Assembly (NCBI GenBank): GCA_903914985.1
Contig: CAIWRE010000105.1
Location: 1 to 8,525, forward strand
Length of the DNA stretch: 8,525 nt
Source: an uncultured beta proteobacterium
GTDB taxonomy: Bacteria > Pseudomonadota > Gammaproteobacteria > Burkholderiales > Burkholderiaceae_C
Reading direction: 5' to 3'
Part shown: positions 1 to 5,984 of the stretch, in pieces
Layout of the letters: the number at the start of each line of letters is the position of its first letter
Position numbering within the stretch: position 1 is the first letter of the stretch
Position numbers and translations under genes: made by a program
Notes under the pieces: generated by a model
Seen by the model: only the letters and a program-made list of their open reading frames with translations
What the model was told of the DNA's origin: nothing
The model's database searches: none

Positions 1-410
1 AAGCGCCGCACCACACCGGTTTGGGTGAATTCCTGCCAAGCGATATGGTTCGATTGGCACCAGGCGGCCACCTGAATATCCCGCGCGTACGACCAGCCGG
101 ATCCGGTTTCTTCGTGGCTCAGCACCTGGGTGTAGGCCAGCTCCTGGTGCAACTGCGCCAACACTTGAACCGCAGAGCCCACCCGCACCAGCAGGGGCAA
201 GCCCCGCACTGCCAAGGCGCTGCGCAGCTCGGCCAGGCAGCCCAGCGCGAAATCCACGTGGCTGGCGTCGCACTCCTCGCTTTGCAGCCACTCGGGCTCG
301 ATGATGAAAATCGCCAGCGCGTCGTCGTAGGCTTGCGCAGCGGCCAGCGCCGCGTGGTCGTGCACGCGCAGGTCACGTTTGAACCACACCAGGGCTCTTT
401 GCTTGGACAT
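1..410 (-). CDS. Photolyase/cryptochrome family protein, N-terminal part (cut by window edge)
   Basis: The gene starts at the ATG at 410-408 and runs off the left edge, leaving 136 codons of a protein usually near 450-500 residues. What is visible is the N-terminal antenna-chromophore (Rossmann-like) domain of the DNA photolyase/cryptochrome superfamily. It opens with ALVWFKRDLRVHDHAAL (6-22), the standard family start. It continues with FIIEPEW (35-41), a HEETG motif (99-103) followed by YARD (108-111), and ends in EFTQTGVVRR (127-136), typical of bacterial members. Known members bind FAD in the missing C-terminal domain and either repair UV pyrimidine dimers with blue light or sense light. 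The FAD and DNA-binding residues lie outside the window, so repair versus sensing cannot be decided. It is the last visible gene of a cassette, 14 bases after the DUF2805-type gene; an AGAGG at 422-426 could be its ribosome binding site. Confidence 0.9.
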   Translation of the reverse strand, partial: MSKQRALVWFKRDLRVHDHAALAAAQAYDDALAIFIIEPEWLQSEECDASHVDFALGCLAELRSALAVRGLPLLVRVGSAVQVLAQLHQELAYTQVLSHEETGSGWSYARDIQVAAWCQSNHIAWQEFTQTGVVRR

Positions 411-424
411 GACAGAGACCGCCT

Positions 425-700
425 CTATTGCTGGCGGGTGTGGCTTGCGCGATGGCGCAGAAATGCCGCGCCACGCAACTGCGCATGTTTGGTTTTGCGC
501 CCGGTCACGCGCTTGCGCCACATGCGAAACGACGAGGGCGACAGGCTGCGGCGCATGAGGGCAATGACGGCGGACTCATTCAATCCAAACTGGGCCTCAA
601 TGGCCTCGAACGCGGTGCGGTCCTCCCAGGCCATTTCGACCACACGGGAGCGGCAGCCTTCGTCCAGCGCATCGAGGGCAGAGCGGGCAGCAAGTGTCAT
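425..700 (-). CDS. DUF2805 / TIGR03643 family small protein
   Basis: A 91-residue protein of unknown function. Its core matches what I recall of the DUF2805 (TIGR03643) family: RVVEMAWEDRTAFEAIEAQ (19-37) followed by FGLNESAVIALMRR (38-51), then SSFRMWRKRVTGRKTKH (56-72). The arrangement of two helices, a conserved Trp-Glu-Asp-Arg and a basic patch suggests a helix-turn-helix-like fold, perhaps binding nucleic acid; that is inference only. There are no signal peptide and no membrane segments, so it should be cytoplasmic. It starts 12 bases after the stop of the small cysteine-rich gene and ends 14 bases before the photolyase gene, which points to one transcript. The basic tail after residue 80 is less family-like. 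No strong Shine-Dalgarno sequence precedes the ATG, so translation may depend on coupling to the upstream gene. Confidence 0.85.
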   Translation of the reverse strand: MTLAARSALDALDEGCRSRVVEMAWEDRTAFEAIEAQFGLNESAVIALMRRSLSPSSFRMWRKRVTGRKTKHAQLRGAAFLRHRASHTRQQ

Positions 701-712
701 AGCCGTCGGGAC

Positions 713-880
713 TCAGTGCGCGGTGGCGCCAGGCCCACCCTCTTGCGGGGCAGGCGCATCGGCCTTGTCCATGGGCGGGCGGCACATGGTCTGCCCGTCC
801 CACTGCTGTCCACACCAGCAACGGCCTTCGGCGTCCACAATGCAAGTTCCAGTGCCGCAGCAGCGTTCGTCTTCGTTCAT
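713..880 (-). CDS. Small cysteine-rich hypothetical protein (55 aa)
   Basis: A short reading frame from the ATG at 880-878 to a TGA at 715-713. The product is 55 residues, with six cysteines in the first 33: C7, C8, C13, C21, C23 and C33. The segment CCGTGTC (7-13), then GRCWCGQQWDGQTMC (19-33), looks like a compact metal-binding or disulfide-linked knuckle. The tail (residues 34-55) is rich in Pro, Gly and Ala and looks disordered. There is no signal peptide, so a cytosolic zinc, iron or Fe-S site is more likely than disulfides; this is inference. I do not recognise a named family, although similar small Cys-rich proteins seem familiar from Burkholderiales. The dense Cys pattern, plausible codon use and 12-base gap to the DUF2805-type gene support a real gene. 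It lies 79 bases downstream of rarA and could share its transcript. Confidence 0.72.
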   Translation of the reverse strand: MNEDERCCGTGTCIVDAEGRCWCGQQWDGQTMCRPPMDKADAPAPQEGGPGATAH

Positions 881-959
881 ATCCAGTCCGTTCGGTGTGG
901 TGGGTGATTGTCTCTGAGTCGGCGCGCTCCTGCGCCCGGCGGGTTTGCAGAGCCGACCT

Positions 960-2264
960 TCAATCTTTGCCAGCCTGCGTGTCCAAGCCCTTCAAGAACG
1001 CCATCTTTTCTGCAATCTTGCTCTCCAGGCCGCGTGGCACGGGCTGGTACCAGGCCGGGTCTGCCATACCGTCGGGCAGGTAGGTCTCCCCCGCAGCGTA
1101 GGCATGGGGTTCGTCATGGGCGTAGCGGTATTCATGGCCGTAGCCCAGCTCTTTCATGAGCTTGGTGGGCGCATTTCGCAGATGCACGGGTACTTCGCGG
1201 CTCTTGTCGGTTTTCACAAAGGCGCGGGCCTTGTTGTAGGCCTTGTAACCGGCATTGCTTTTGGCGGCCACGGCCAAATAGACCACGGCTTGGCCCAGCG
1301 CCAGTTCGCCTTCGGGCGAGCCCAAACGCTCAAAGGTGAGGGCTGCATCGTTGGCGATTTGCATGGCACGCGGGTCGGCCAGGCCAATGTCTTCCCAGGC
1401 CATGCGCACGATGCGGCGCGACAGGTACTTGGGGTCGGCACCGCCGTCCAGCATGCGGCACAGCCAATAAAGCGCAGCGTGGGGGTTGGAGCCGCGCACC
1501 GATTTGTGCAGGGCTGAAATCTGGTCGTAAAAGTTGTCGCCGCCCTTGTCAAAGCGCTTGGCATTGATGGCCAGGGCGTTTTCAATAAAAGCACCGTCAA
1601 TGTCACTGATGCCTGCTGCCGCTGCGGCCGTGTTGCACTGCTCCAGCAGATTCAGCATGCGTCGGGCATCGCCGTCGGCATAGCCCACCAGCGTGGCAAT
1701 AGCACGCTCTTCAAAATGCAAATGGCCCAACACCTTGTCTTGTGCGCGCTGCAGCAAGAGGCGCAACTCATCGTCGGTGAGCGACTTGAGCACATAGACC
1801 TGCGCACGCGAGAGCAGCGCGGAATTGACCTCGAACGAAGGGTTCTCGGTGGTGGCGCCAATCAGCGTGACCAGGCCGGACTCGGCATAGGGCAATAGTG
1901 CGTCTTGCTGCGATTTGTTGAAGCGGTGGATCTCGTCCACAAACAAAATCGTGTGCTTGCCCTGCGCCAGATACGCTTGCGCCTGCTCCATCGCAGCACG
2001 AATGTCTTTGACACCCGAGAACACAGCAGACAGCGCGATGAACTCGCACTGAAAGGCCGTAGCGGTCAACCGCGCCAGCGTGGTTTTACCCACGCCCGGC
2101 GGCCCCCACAAAATCATGGAATGCGGCTTGCCCGAGGCAAAGGCGAGCTGCAGCGGCTTGCCGGGGGCCAGCAAATCGCTTTGGCCAATGACGTCCGCCA
2201 CCGTCTGCGGGCGCAGCGCTTCGGCCAGCGGGGCTGTGGGTTGGGACTGAAAAAGGTCGGACAT
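960..2264 (-). CDS. rarA: Replication-associated recombination protein A (RarA/MgsA), AAA+ ATPase
   Basis: A full-length 434-residue protein of the RarA/MgsA/WRNIP1 family, an AAA+ ATPase related to clamp loaders that acts at stalled replication forks. In order: N-terminal PLAEALRPQTVADVIGQ (12-28), Walker A GPPGVGKT (54-61), Walker B ILFVDE with the following IHRFNKSQQDALLP (106-125), sensor 1 TLIGATTENP (133-142), the arginine-finger segment LLSRAQVYVL (150-159) and sensor 2 GDARRMLNLLE (198-208). The C-terminal half is the tetramerisation region, with the typical SVRGSNPHAALYWL and GYGHEYRYAHD stretches. All key residues are present and the length is normal. The ATG at 2264 gives the family-like start MSDLFQ, although no good Shine-Dalgarno precedes it. 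In many Proteobacteria this gene directly follows ftsK-lolA; here four genes intervene. Confidence 0.97.
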   Translation of the reverse strand: MSDLFQSQPTAPLAEALRPQTVADVIGQSDLLAPGKPLQLAFASGKPHSMILWGPPGVGKTTLARLTATAFQCEFIALSAVFSGVKDIRAAMEQAQAYLAQGKHTILFVDEIHRFNKSQQDALLPYAESGLVTLIGATTENPSFEVNSALLSRAQVYVLKSLTDDELRLLLQRAQDKVLGHLHFEERAIATLVGYADGDARRMLNLLEQCNTAAAAAGISDIDGAFIENALAINAKRFDKGGDNFYDQISALHKSVRGSNPHAALYWLCRMLDGGADPKYLSRRIVRMAWEDIGLADPRAMQIANDAALTFERLGSPEGELALGQAVVYLAVAAKSNAGYKAYNKARAFVKTDKSREVPVHLRNAPTKLMKELGYGHEYRYAHDEPHAYAAGETYLPDGMADPAWYQPVPRGLESKIAEKMAFLKGLDTQAGKD

Positions 2265-2347
2265 TCGATGCGTGGGCGCTAGGGTGGCTCAGTGTAGGGT
2301 AAGGTTTGCCACCGCCGCGCGCGGGCCAATGGCTCGCGGGTGGGTCT

Positions 2348-3235
2348 TCAGCACGGCCCGTCGGTAGACACCTGGCCCGCTTCCATTTGCACGGCGGCCA
2401 CCAGCTGGGCTTCGAGCAAGGCCACGGCGGGGCTGAGCGTCCCCGGCGCGCGGTGCAAGGCAATTTCGATTTCGGGCAATCGCGGCAAGGCGTGCTCGGC
2501 GCCCAGCACCCGCCATTCGGGTGGCACCATGCTTTGTGCCACCACGGTGAGTGCCAGTCCGCCTGAGACCGCGAGTTTTCCACCGGCAAAACTTTGACTG
2601 GTATAGGCAATGCGCCAGGGTATTTGCGCCGCATCCAGCGCTGCAAGCGCGTGCTCGCGAAACACGCAACCCTCAGGAAACAGCGCCAGCGGCAAGGGGC
2701 TGACCTCAAACGCCAGGTGCTGGCGCGAACCGGTCCACACCAGGTGCTCGGTGCGCAGCACCTGCCCACGCCGACGCTTGGGCTGGCGTGTGATCAGCGC
2801 CACGTCAAGTTCGCCCGCCTCCACGCGGTTGAGCAAGTCGCCGCTGAGCGCACCAATCACCTCAAGCTGCACCCGGGGGTAGGCGTGGGCAAAATGCGCC
2901 AGCACGCCGGGCAAGAACTGGTGAGCGTAGTCGTCGGGCATGCCCAGACGCACATGGCCCTGGGCATGGGGCTGGTCCAAGGCCACCAAGGCTTCTTCGT
3001 TAAGGCGGATCATGCGCCGCGCATAACCAAGCAGCACCTCACCCTCTTCGGTGAGTTTGATGTTGCGGCTGTCACGGTGCAGCAGTTGGCGGCCCGTCAC
3101 GTCTTCGAGCTTGCGCAGCTGCATGCTCACAGCCGACTGGGTGCGGCACAAATACTGCGCCGCTCGGGTAAAGCTACCGCTATCGACCACCGCCGAGAAG
3201 GCTTGCAACAAGGCAAGGTCCAGGTATTTAAGCAT
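2348..3235 (-). CDS. LysR-type transcriptional regulator
   Basis: A 295-residue LysR-type regulator. The N-terminal winged helix-turn-helix covers about residues 1-65: LDLALLQAFSAVVDSGSFTRAA (5-26), TQSAVSMQLRKLE (32-44) and the wing up to LTEEGEVLLGYA (61-72). The effector-binding domain starts near GHVRLGMPDDYAHQFLPGVL (93-112) and runs to the C-terminus, with GELDVALITR (141-150) as a typical family segment. I chose the ATG at 3235 rather than upstream starts at 3256 or 3283 because it gives the usual N-terminus and length, and the upstream starts would run through the operator-like palindrome. A GGGG stretch sits just before it. It is divergent from the solute-binding protein gene and probably activates it in response to a small molecule while repressing itself; this follows from the usual LysR arrangement. 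The effector is unknown. Confidence 0.93.
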   Translation of the reverse strand: MLKYLDLALLQAFSAVVDSGSFTRAAQYLCRTQSAVSMQLRKLEDVTGRQLLHRDSRNIKLTEEGEVLLGYARRMIRLNEEALVALDQPHAQGHVRLGMPDDYAHQFLPGVLAHFAHAYPRVQLEVIGALSGDLLNRVEAGELDVALITRQPKRRRGQVLRTEHLVWTGSRQHLAFEVSPLPLALFPEGCVFREHALAALDAAQIPWRIAYTSQSFAGGKLAVSGGLALTVVAQSMVPPEWRVLGAEHALPRLPEIEIALHRAPGTLSPAVALLEAQLVAAVQMEAGQVSTDGPC

Positions 3236-3251
3236 CGCGCACCCCGATGGT

Positions 3252-3272
3252 TGCATCACGTTATTTGATGCA
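3252..3272. promoter_or_regulatory. Probable LysR recognition site (TGCATCA-N7-TGATGCA)
   Basis: A perfect 7+7 inverted repeat with a 7-base spacer lies 16 bases upstream of the chosen lysR start. It contains ATC-N9-GAT (3255-3269) and the LysR consensus T-N11-A (T3256, A3268). The centre at 3262 is about 65 bases before the start point expected from the candidate promoter of the binding-protein gene, the usual place of the high-affinity LysR site. Assignment is by pattern and position only. Confidence 0.65.
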
Positions 3273-3274
3273 TA

Positions 3275-3289
3275 GGATAACAATTATTC
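3275..3289. promoter_or_regulatory. Possible second LysR (activation) site, imperfect ATAA-N3-TTAT palindrome
   Basis: An AT-rich imperfect palindrome, GgATAA-CAA-TTATtC, is centred at 3282, twenty bases (about two helical turns) from the centre of the stronger palindrome and just before the candidate -35 box. LysR regulators usually contact a second, weaker half-site region here and shift on it when the inducer binds. This is a weaker call than the first palindrome. Confidence 0.4.
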
Positions 3290-3291
3290 GT

Positions 3292-3320
3292 TTGCGCTCA
3301 CACGTTTGCAGGCCTACATT
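3292..3320 (+). promoter_or_regulatory. Candidate promoter for the solute-binding protein gene
   Basis: TTGCGC (3292-3297) and TACATT (3315-3320) are separated by 17 bases and match the sigma-70 consensus at three and four of six positions. The weak -35 fits a promoter needing an activator, and the spacing to the two palindromes upstream fits LysR activation. Transcription would start near 3327, leaving a leader of about 70 bases. No experimental support can be drawn from sequence. Confidence 0.35.
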
Positions 3321-3380
3321 GGCCCTGCGTGCCCTGACCGGCGCGAATTTTTTCGATGGCAACCCACCCATTTGCACTTT

Positions 3381-3386
3381 GAGGAG
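3381..3386 (+). promoter_or_regulatory. Ribosome binding site GAGGAG of the solute-binding protein gene
   Basis: A strong Shine-Dalgarno sequence lies ten bases before the ATG at 3397. It decides this start over the longer open frame that begins at 3247, which would run through the operator and promoter and place 50 unrelated residues before the signal peptide. Confidence 0.8.
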
Positions 3387-3396
3387 ACACACAAAA

Positions 3397-4965
3397 ATGA
3401 AACACCACGACATCGTTGACAACACATCGTTAGAGCTTGACCGCCGACAGCTCATCTCGGGCGCCGCTGCACTGGGCCTTGCGTCTGGGCTGACGGCGTT
3501 TCCTGCCATGGCCCAAAGCACACCCAAAAAAGGCGGTGTTCTGCGCATGGGCATGGAAGGCGGCTCTGCCTCGGACAGCCTGGACCCGCGCACCTACGCC
3601 GACTCCATTCCTATCTCCTACAGCCTGATGTTCTGGAACCAGCTGGTCGAAATTGACGCCAAAGGCAATGCCACGCCCGAACTGGCCGAAAGCTGGGAAT
3701 CCAAGCCGGGCGCCGCCGAATGGATCTTCAACATCCGCAAGGGCATCACCTTCACCTCGGGCAAGACGCTGGACGCCGACGACGTCATCTACTCCATCAA
3801 TATGCACCGCGGCGAGACCAAGTCGCCTGCCAAAGGCATTCTGGAGCCCATCACCGACATCAAAAAGTTGTCGTCGCACCAGATCCAGATCAACATGAAG
3901 TCGGGCAATGCCGACCTGCCCTTTGTGCTGTCGGACTACCACTTGCTGATCGTGCCCAACGGCACTACGGACTTCTCCAAACCCGACGGCACCGGCGCCT
4001 ACACCTTGGTGGAATGGCAACCCGGCGTGCGCGTGGTGGCCAAGCGCAAACCCGGCGCCTACTGGAAAGCCGGCCGGGGCAACTTTGACAGCGTGGAACT
4101 GCGCTACATCGGCGACTCCGCCGCGCGTACCCAGGCCCTGGTGACGGGCGCGGTAGACGCGGTTAACCGCCTCAACCCCAAAACCGTGGCCTTTCTGTCC
4201 AAGAACAAAGACATCAACATCACCCGCACCAAAGGCACCGGCAACCGCTACGGTTTTGTCGCGCTGATCGACATCGATCCCTACAAAAACCACGACCTGA
4301 TGCTGGCGCTCAAACACGGCATTGACCGGCAAAAAATCATCGACAACGTGTTCTCGGGCTTTGCCTCCATGGGCAATGACCAGACCGTCGGGCCAGCCGA
4401 CCGCTTTTACAACGCAGCCCTCAAAGCCAAGGCCTACGACCCGGACAAGGCCGCCTTCCACTTCAAGAAGGCCGGCTCGCCAGGGGGATTGGAAGCCCAG
4501 GTGTCCGAAGGCTGCTACTCGGGCGCGACCGACTCGGGCGTGATCTTTCAGGAAACGCTCAAAAAAGCCGGCATTGGCCTGGAAGTCAAACGCGTATCGG
4601 GCGACGGCTACTGGGACAATGTGTGGATGAAAGCACCGTTTTGCTCTGTCTTCTGGGGCAACCGGCCCACGGCGGATTTGCAAATCTCGACGCAGTTCCT
4701 CTCAGGTGGTGCCTGGAACGACACCCACTTTGCCAGCGCAGCCATGGACAAGCTGGTAATTGCCGCGCGCATTGAGCTCAACGAAGGCAAGCGCCGCGAA
4801 ATGTACGCAGAGGCCCAGCGTCTGATATCAGAAGATGCTGGCATGGTCTGCTTTGCCGTAGGCGACCAGATGGACGGCTGCAGCAAAAAACTTAGAGGCC
4901 TGGAGTCGCACGCCCGCTACGACATGAACGACAACCGCCTGGCAGAAAAAGGCTGGTTCGCTTAA
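3397..4965 (+). CDS. ABC transporter solute-binding protein, family 5 (peptide/nickel/opine type)
   Basis: A 522-residue periplasmic binding protein of the SBP_bac_5 (DppA/OppA-like) family, whose members capture di- and oligopeptides, nickel complexes, opines or sugars for ABC importers. The N-terminus has twin arginines in LDRRQLISG (14-22), a hydrophobic stretch and a likely cut after AMA (37-39), suggesting export as a Tat or Tat-like substrate. The mature part begins KKGGVLRMGMEGG and shows family landmarks: SLDPRTYAD (61-69), NQLVEIDAKGNATPELAESW (81-100) and the FNIRKGITFTSGKTLDADDV region (111-130). Length is normal and the frame intact. No permease or ATPase genes are next to it, so it must borrow a transporter encoded elsewhere or act as a sensor. 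It is divergent from lysR and followed by a hairpin and a dehydrogenase gene. The ligand cannot be deduced. Confidence 0.93.
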   Translation: MKHHDIVDNTSLELDRRQLISGAAALGLASGLTAFPAMAQSTPKKGGVLRMGMEGGSASDSLDPRTYADSIPISYSLMFWNQLVEIDAKGNATPELAESWESKPGAAEWIFNIRKGITFTSGKTLDADDVIYSINMHRGETKSPAKGILEPITDIKKLSSHQIQINMKSGNADLPFVLSDYHLLIVPNGTTDFSKPDGTGAYTLVEWQPGVRVVAKRKPGAYWKAGRGNFDSVELRYIGDSAARTQALVTGAVDAVNRLNPKTVAFLSKNKDINITRTKGTGNRYGFVALIDIDPYKNHDLMLALKHGIDRQKIIDNVFSGFASMGNDQTVGPADRFYNAALKAKAYDPDKAAFHFKKAGSPGGLEAQVSEGCYSGATDSGVIFQETLKKAGIGLEVKRVSGDGYWDNVWMKAPFCSVFWGNRPTADLQISTQFLSGGAWNDTHFASAAMDKLVIAARIELNEGKRREMYAEAQRLISEDAGMVCFAVGDQMDGCSKKLRGLESHARYDMNDNRLAEKGWFA

Positions 4966-4991
4966 GGCACAGCGCCGACCCCAGCCACGCT

Positions 4992-5023
4992 CTTCCCTGC
5001 GCCCTCCTCGGGGTGCGGGGAAG
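4992..5023 (+). repeat. Strong intergenic hairpin (13-bp stem, 6-base loop)
   Basis: The arms 4992-5004 (CTTCCCTGCGCCC) and 5011-5023 (GGGTGCGGGGAAG) pair over 13 positions, two of them G-U, around the loop TCCTCG. No run of T follows, so it is not a classical intrinsic terminator in either direction. Lying between a binding-protein gene and the next gene, it could stabilise the 3' end of the upstream message and lower downstream expression, as known for other binding-protein operons. It could also be a copy of a dispersed REP-like element. The pairing is seen directly; the role is inferred. Confidence 0.7.
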
Positions 5024-5043
5024 CTGCGCCTCAAAAACACATT

Positions 5044-5049
5044 GGGAGA
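5044..5049 (+). promoter_or_regulatory. Ribosome binding site (GGGAGA) supporting a TTG start
   Basis: GGGAGA lies five bases before the TTG at 5055. It supports that unusual start over the in-frame ATG at 5013, which falls inside the hairpin's right arm and would add 14 residues before the Rossmann strand. Confidence 0.7.
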
Positions 5050-5054
5050 CTACT

Positions 5055-5984
5055 TTGAAAATCGGATTTATTGGCCTGGGCAATATGGGTTCGGCGTCAG
5101 CGCGCAATATCCAGCGCGCTGGCCACACCCTGGTGGTGAACGACATCAACCGCGACGCCGCCAACGCATTTTTGGCCGAGGGCGCGCAGTGGGCTGCCAC
5201 GCCGGCCGCCGTGCTTGATGCAGCAGACATTGTCTTCACCATGGTGTTTGGCCCGGCAGACATTGAACAGGTGCTGCGAGGGCCACAAGGATTTTTAAGC
5301 ACCCGCTGCCAGGGCAAAGCCTGGGTGGACATGACCACCAGCAGCCCGCAACTGATGCGCGCGCTGGGCGCCGAGTTTGCAGCGGCCGGTGGCATGCCAG
5401 TGGATTCGCCCGTGACCGGCTCGATCGACTCGGCCATCCGGGGCGACATGATTCTGTTCGTTGGCGGCACCGATGCGGACATTGCCCACGTCACGCCGGT
5501 GCTGGAGCTGGTAGGCGAAATCCGCCGTGTAGGCGCTTACGGAAACGGCTATGTCGCCAAGTTGGTCAACAACCAGCTTTGGCTCATCCATGCAGCCGCC
5601 ATTGGCGAGGCCATGGTGGCGGCCAAGAAATCTGGGCTGGAACCCGACGTCTGGTGGGCCGCCATGAAGGGCGGCGCAGCCGAGAGCTTTGTGATGCAGC
5701 ACGATGTGCCATCCATCTTTGCCGGCCATTACGACCCGTCGTTTCGGCTAGAGCTGTGCCTGAAAGACCTGGGCCTGATCGCCCAGCTGATTGAGAGCGT
5801 GGGCACTCGCAGCGAACTCACCCAAGCCACCCACGCCCGCTTCTCGGAAGCCCAGGCGCGCTACGGCAAAGACGCAGGTGAGATGACGGTGTGCAAAGTC
5901 CTAGAAGACGATGCCGGTGTGGACCTGCGTGTAGCCGGTGACTGGACCCCGCCGTGGGAAGTGAAACACCCGTCAGAACGCTAA
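5055..5984 (+). CDS. NAD(P)-dependent beta-hydroxyacid dehydrogenase (3-hydroxyisobutyrate dehydrogenase family)
   Basis: A 309-residue member of the beta-hydroxyacid dehydrogenase family, which includes 3-hydroxyisobutyrate dehydrogenase, tartronate semialdehyde reductase and GLYR-type succinic semialdehyde reductases. The N-terminal Rossmann motif is GFIGLGNMG (4-12) and binds NAD or NADP. The substrate-binding segment is DSPVTGSIDSA (117-127), where most relatives have D-A-P-V-S-G-G. The catalytic lysine is K169 in GYVAKLVNNQ (165-174), with conserved Asn172/Asn173, and the C-terminal KDLG is at 237-240. D30 after the second strand suggests a preference for NAD. A TTG start with a GGGAGA site gives MKIGFIG, the normal N-terminus. 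It lies 89 bases after the binding-protein gene, separated by the hairpin, and is probably co-transcribed, suggesting it oxidises or reduces a product of the imported compound. The substrate is unknown. Its stop overlaps the convergent hydrolase gene by four bases. Confidence 0.92.
   Translation: MKIGFIGLGNMGSASARNIQRAGHTLVVNDINRDAANAFLAEGAQWAATPAAVLDAADIVFTMVFGPADIEQVLRGPQGFLSTRCQGKAWVDMTTSSPQLMRALGAEFAAAGGMPVDSPVTGSIDSAIRGDMILFVGGTDADIAHVTPVLELVGEIRRVGAYGNGYVAKLVNNQLWLIHAAAIGEAMVAAKKSGLEPDVWWAAMKGGAAESFVMQHDVPSIFAGHYDPSFRLELCLKDLGLIAQLIESVGTRSELTQATHARFSEAQARYGKDAGEMTVCKVLEDDAGVDLRVAGDWTPPWEVKHPSER

Noticed and set aside
907..912. GACAAT as a -10 box for the small Cys-rich gene on the minus strand
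   Set aside because: No acceptable -35 sequence lies 16-18 bases upstream, so a separate promoter cannot be supported.
21..917. 298-residue open frame on the plus strand
   Set aside because: It runs antisense through three well-supported genes (photolyase, DUF2805-type and Cys-rich) and its translation has no protein-like features.
918..957. Inverted repeat GTCGGC...GCCGAC with an inner GGCGC/GCGCC after rarA
   Set aside because: The two stems compete for the same bases, are five to six pairs long and lack a T tract; this is expected by chance in GC-rich DNA.
2283..2313. Inverted repeat GGTGGC...GCCACC between lysR and rarA
   Set aside because: The stem is only six base pairs with a 19-base loop and no T run on the minus strand, so it is too weak to call a terminator.
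2594..3268. 224-residue plus-strand open frame
   Set aside because: It is a shadow of the LysR gene on the other strand and has no recognisable domain.
3247..3396. N-terminal extension of the binding-protein frame back to 3247
   Set aside because: The extension crosses the operator and promoter region, and a strong GAGGAG ribosome site and a signal peptide support the ATG at 3397.
3430..4683. Long 417-residue open frame on the minus strand opposite the binding-protein gene
   Set aside because: It mirrors the codon bias of the plus-strand gene, has a low-complexity composition rich in Val, Gly, Ala, His and Phe, shows no recognisable motif, and lies fully inside a clear family 5 binding protein.
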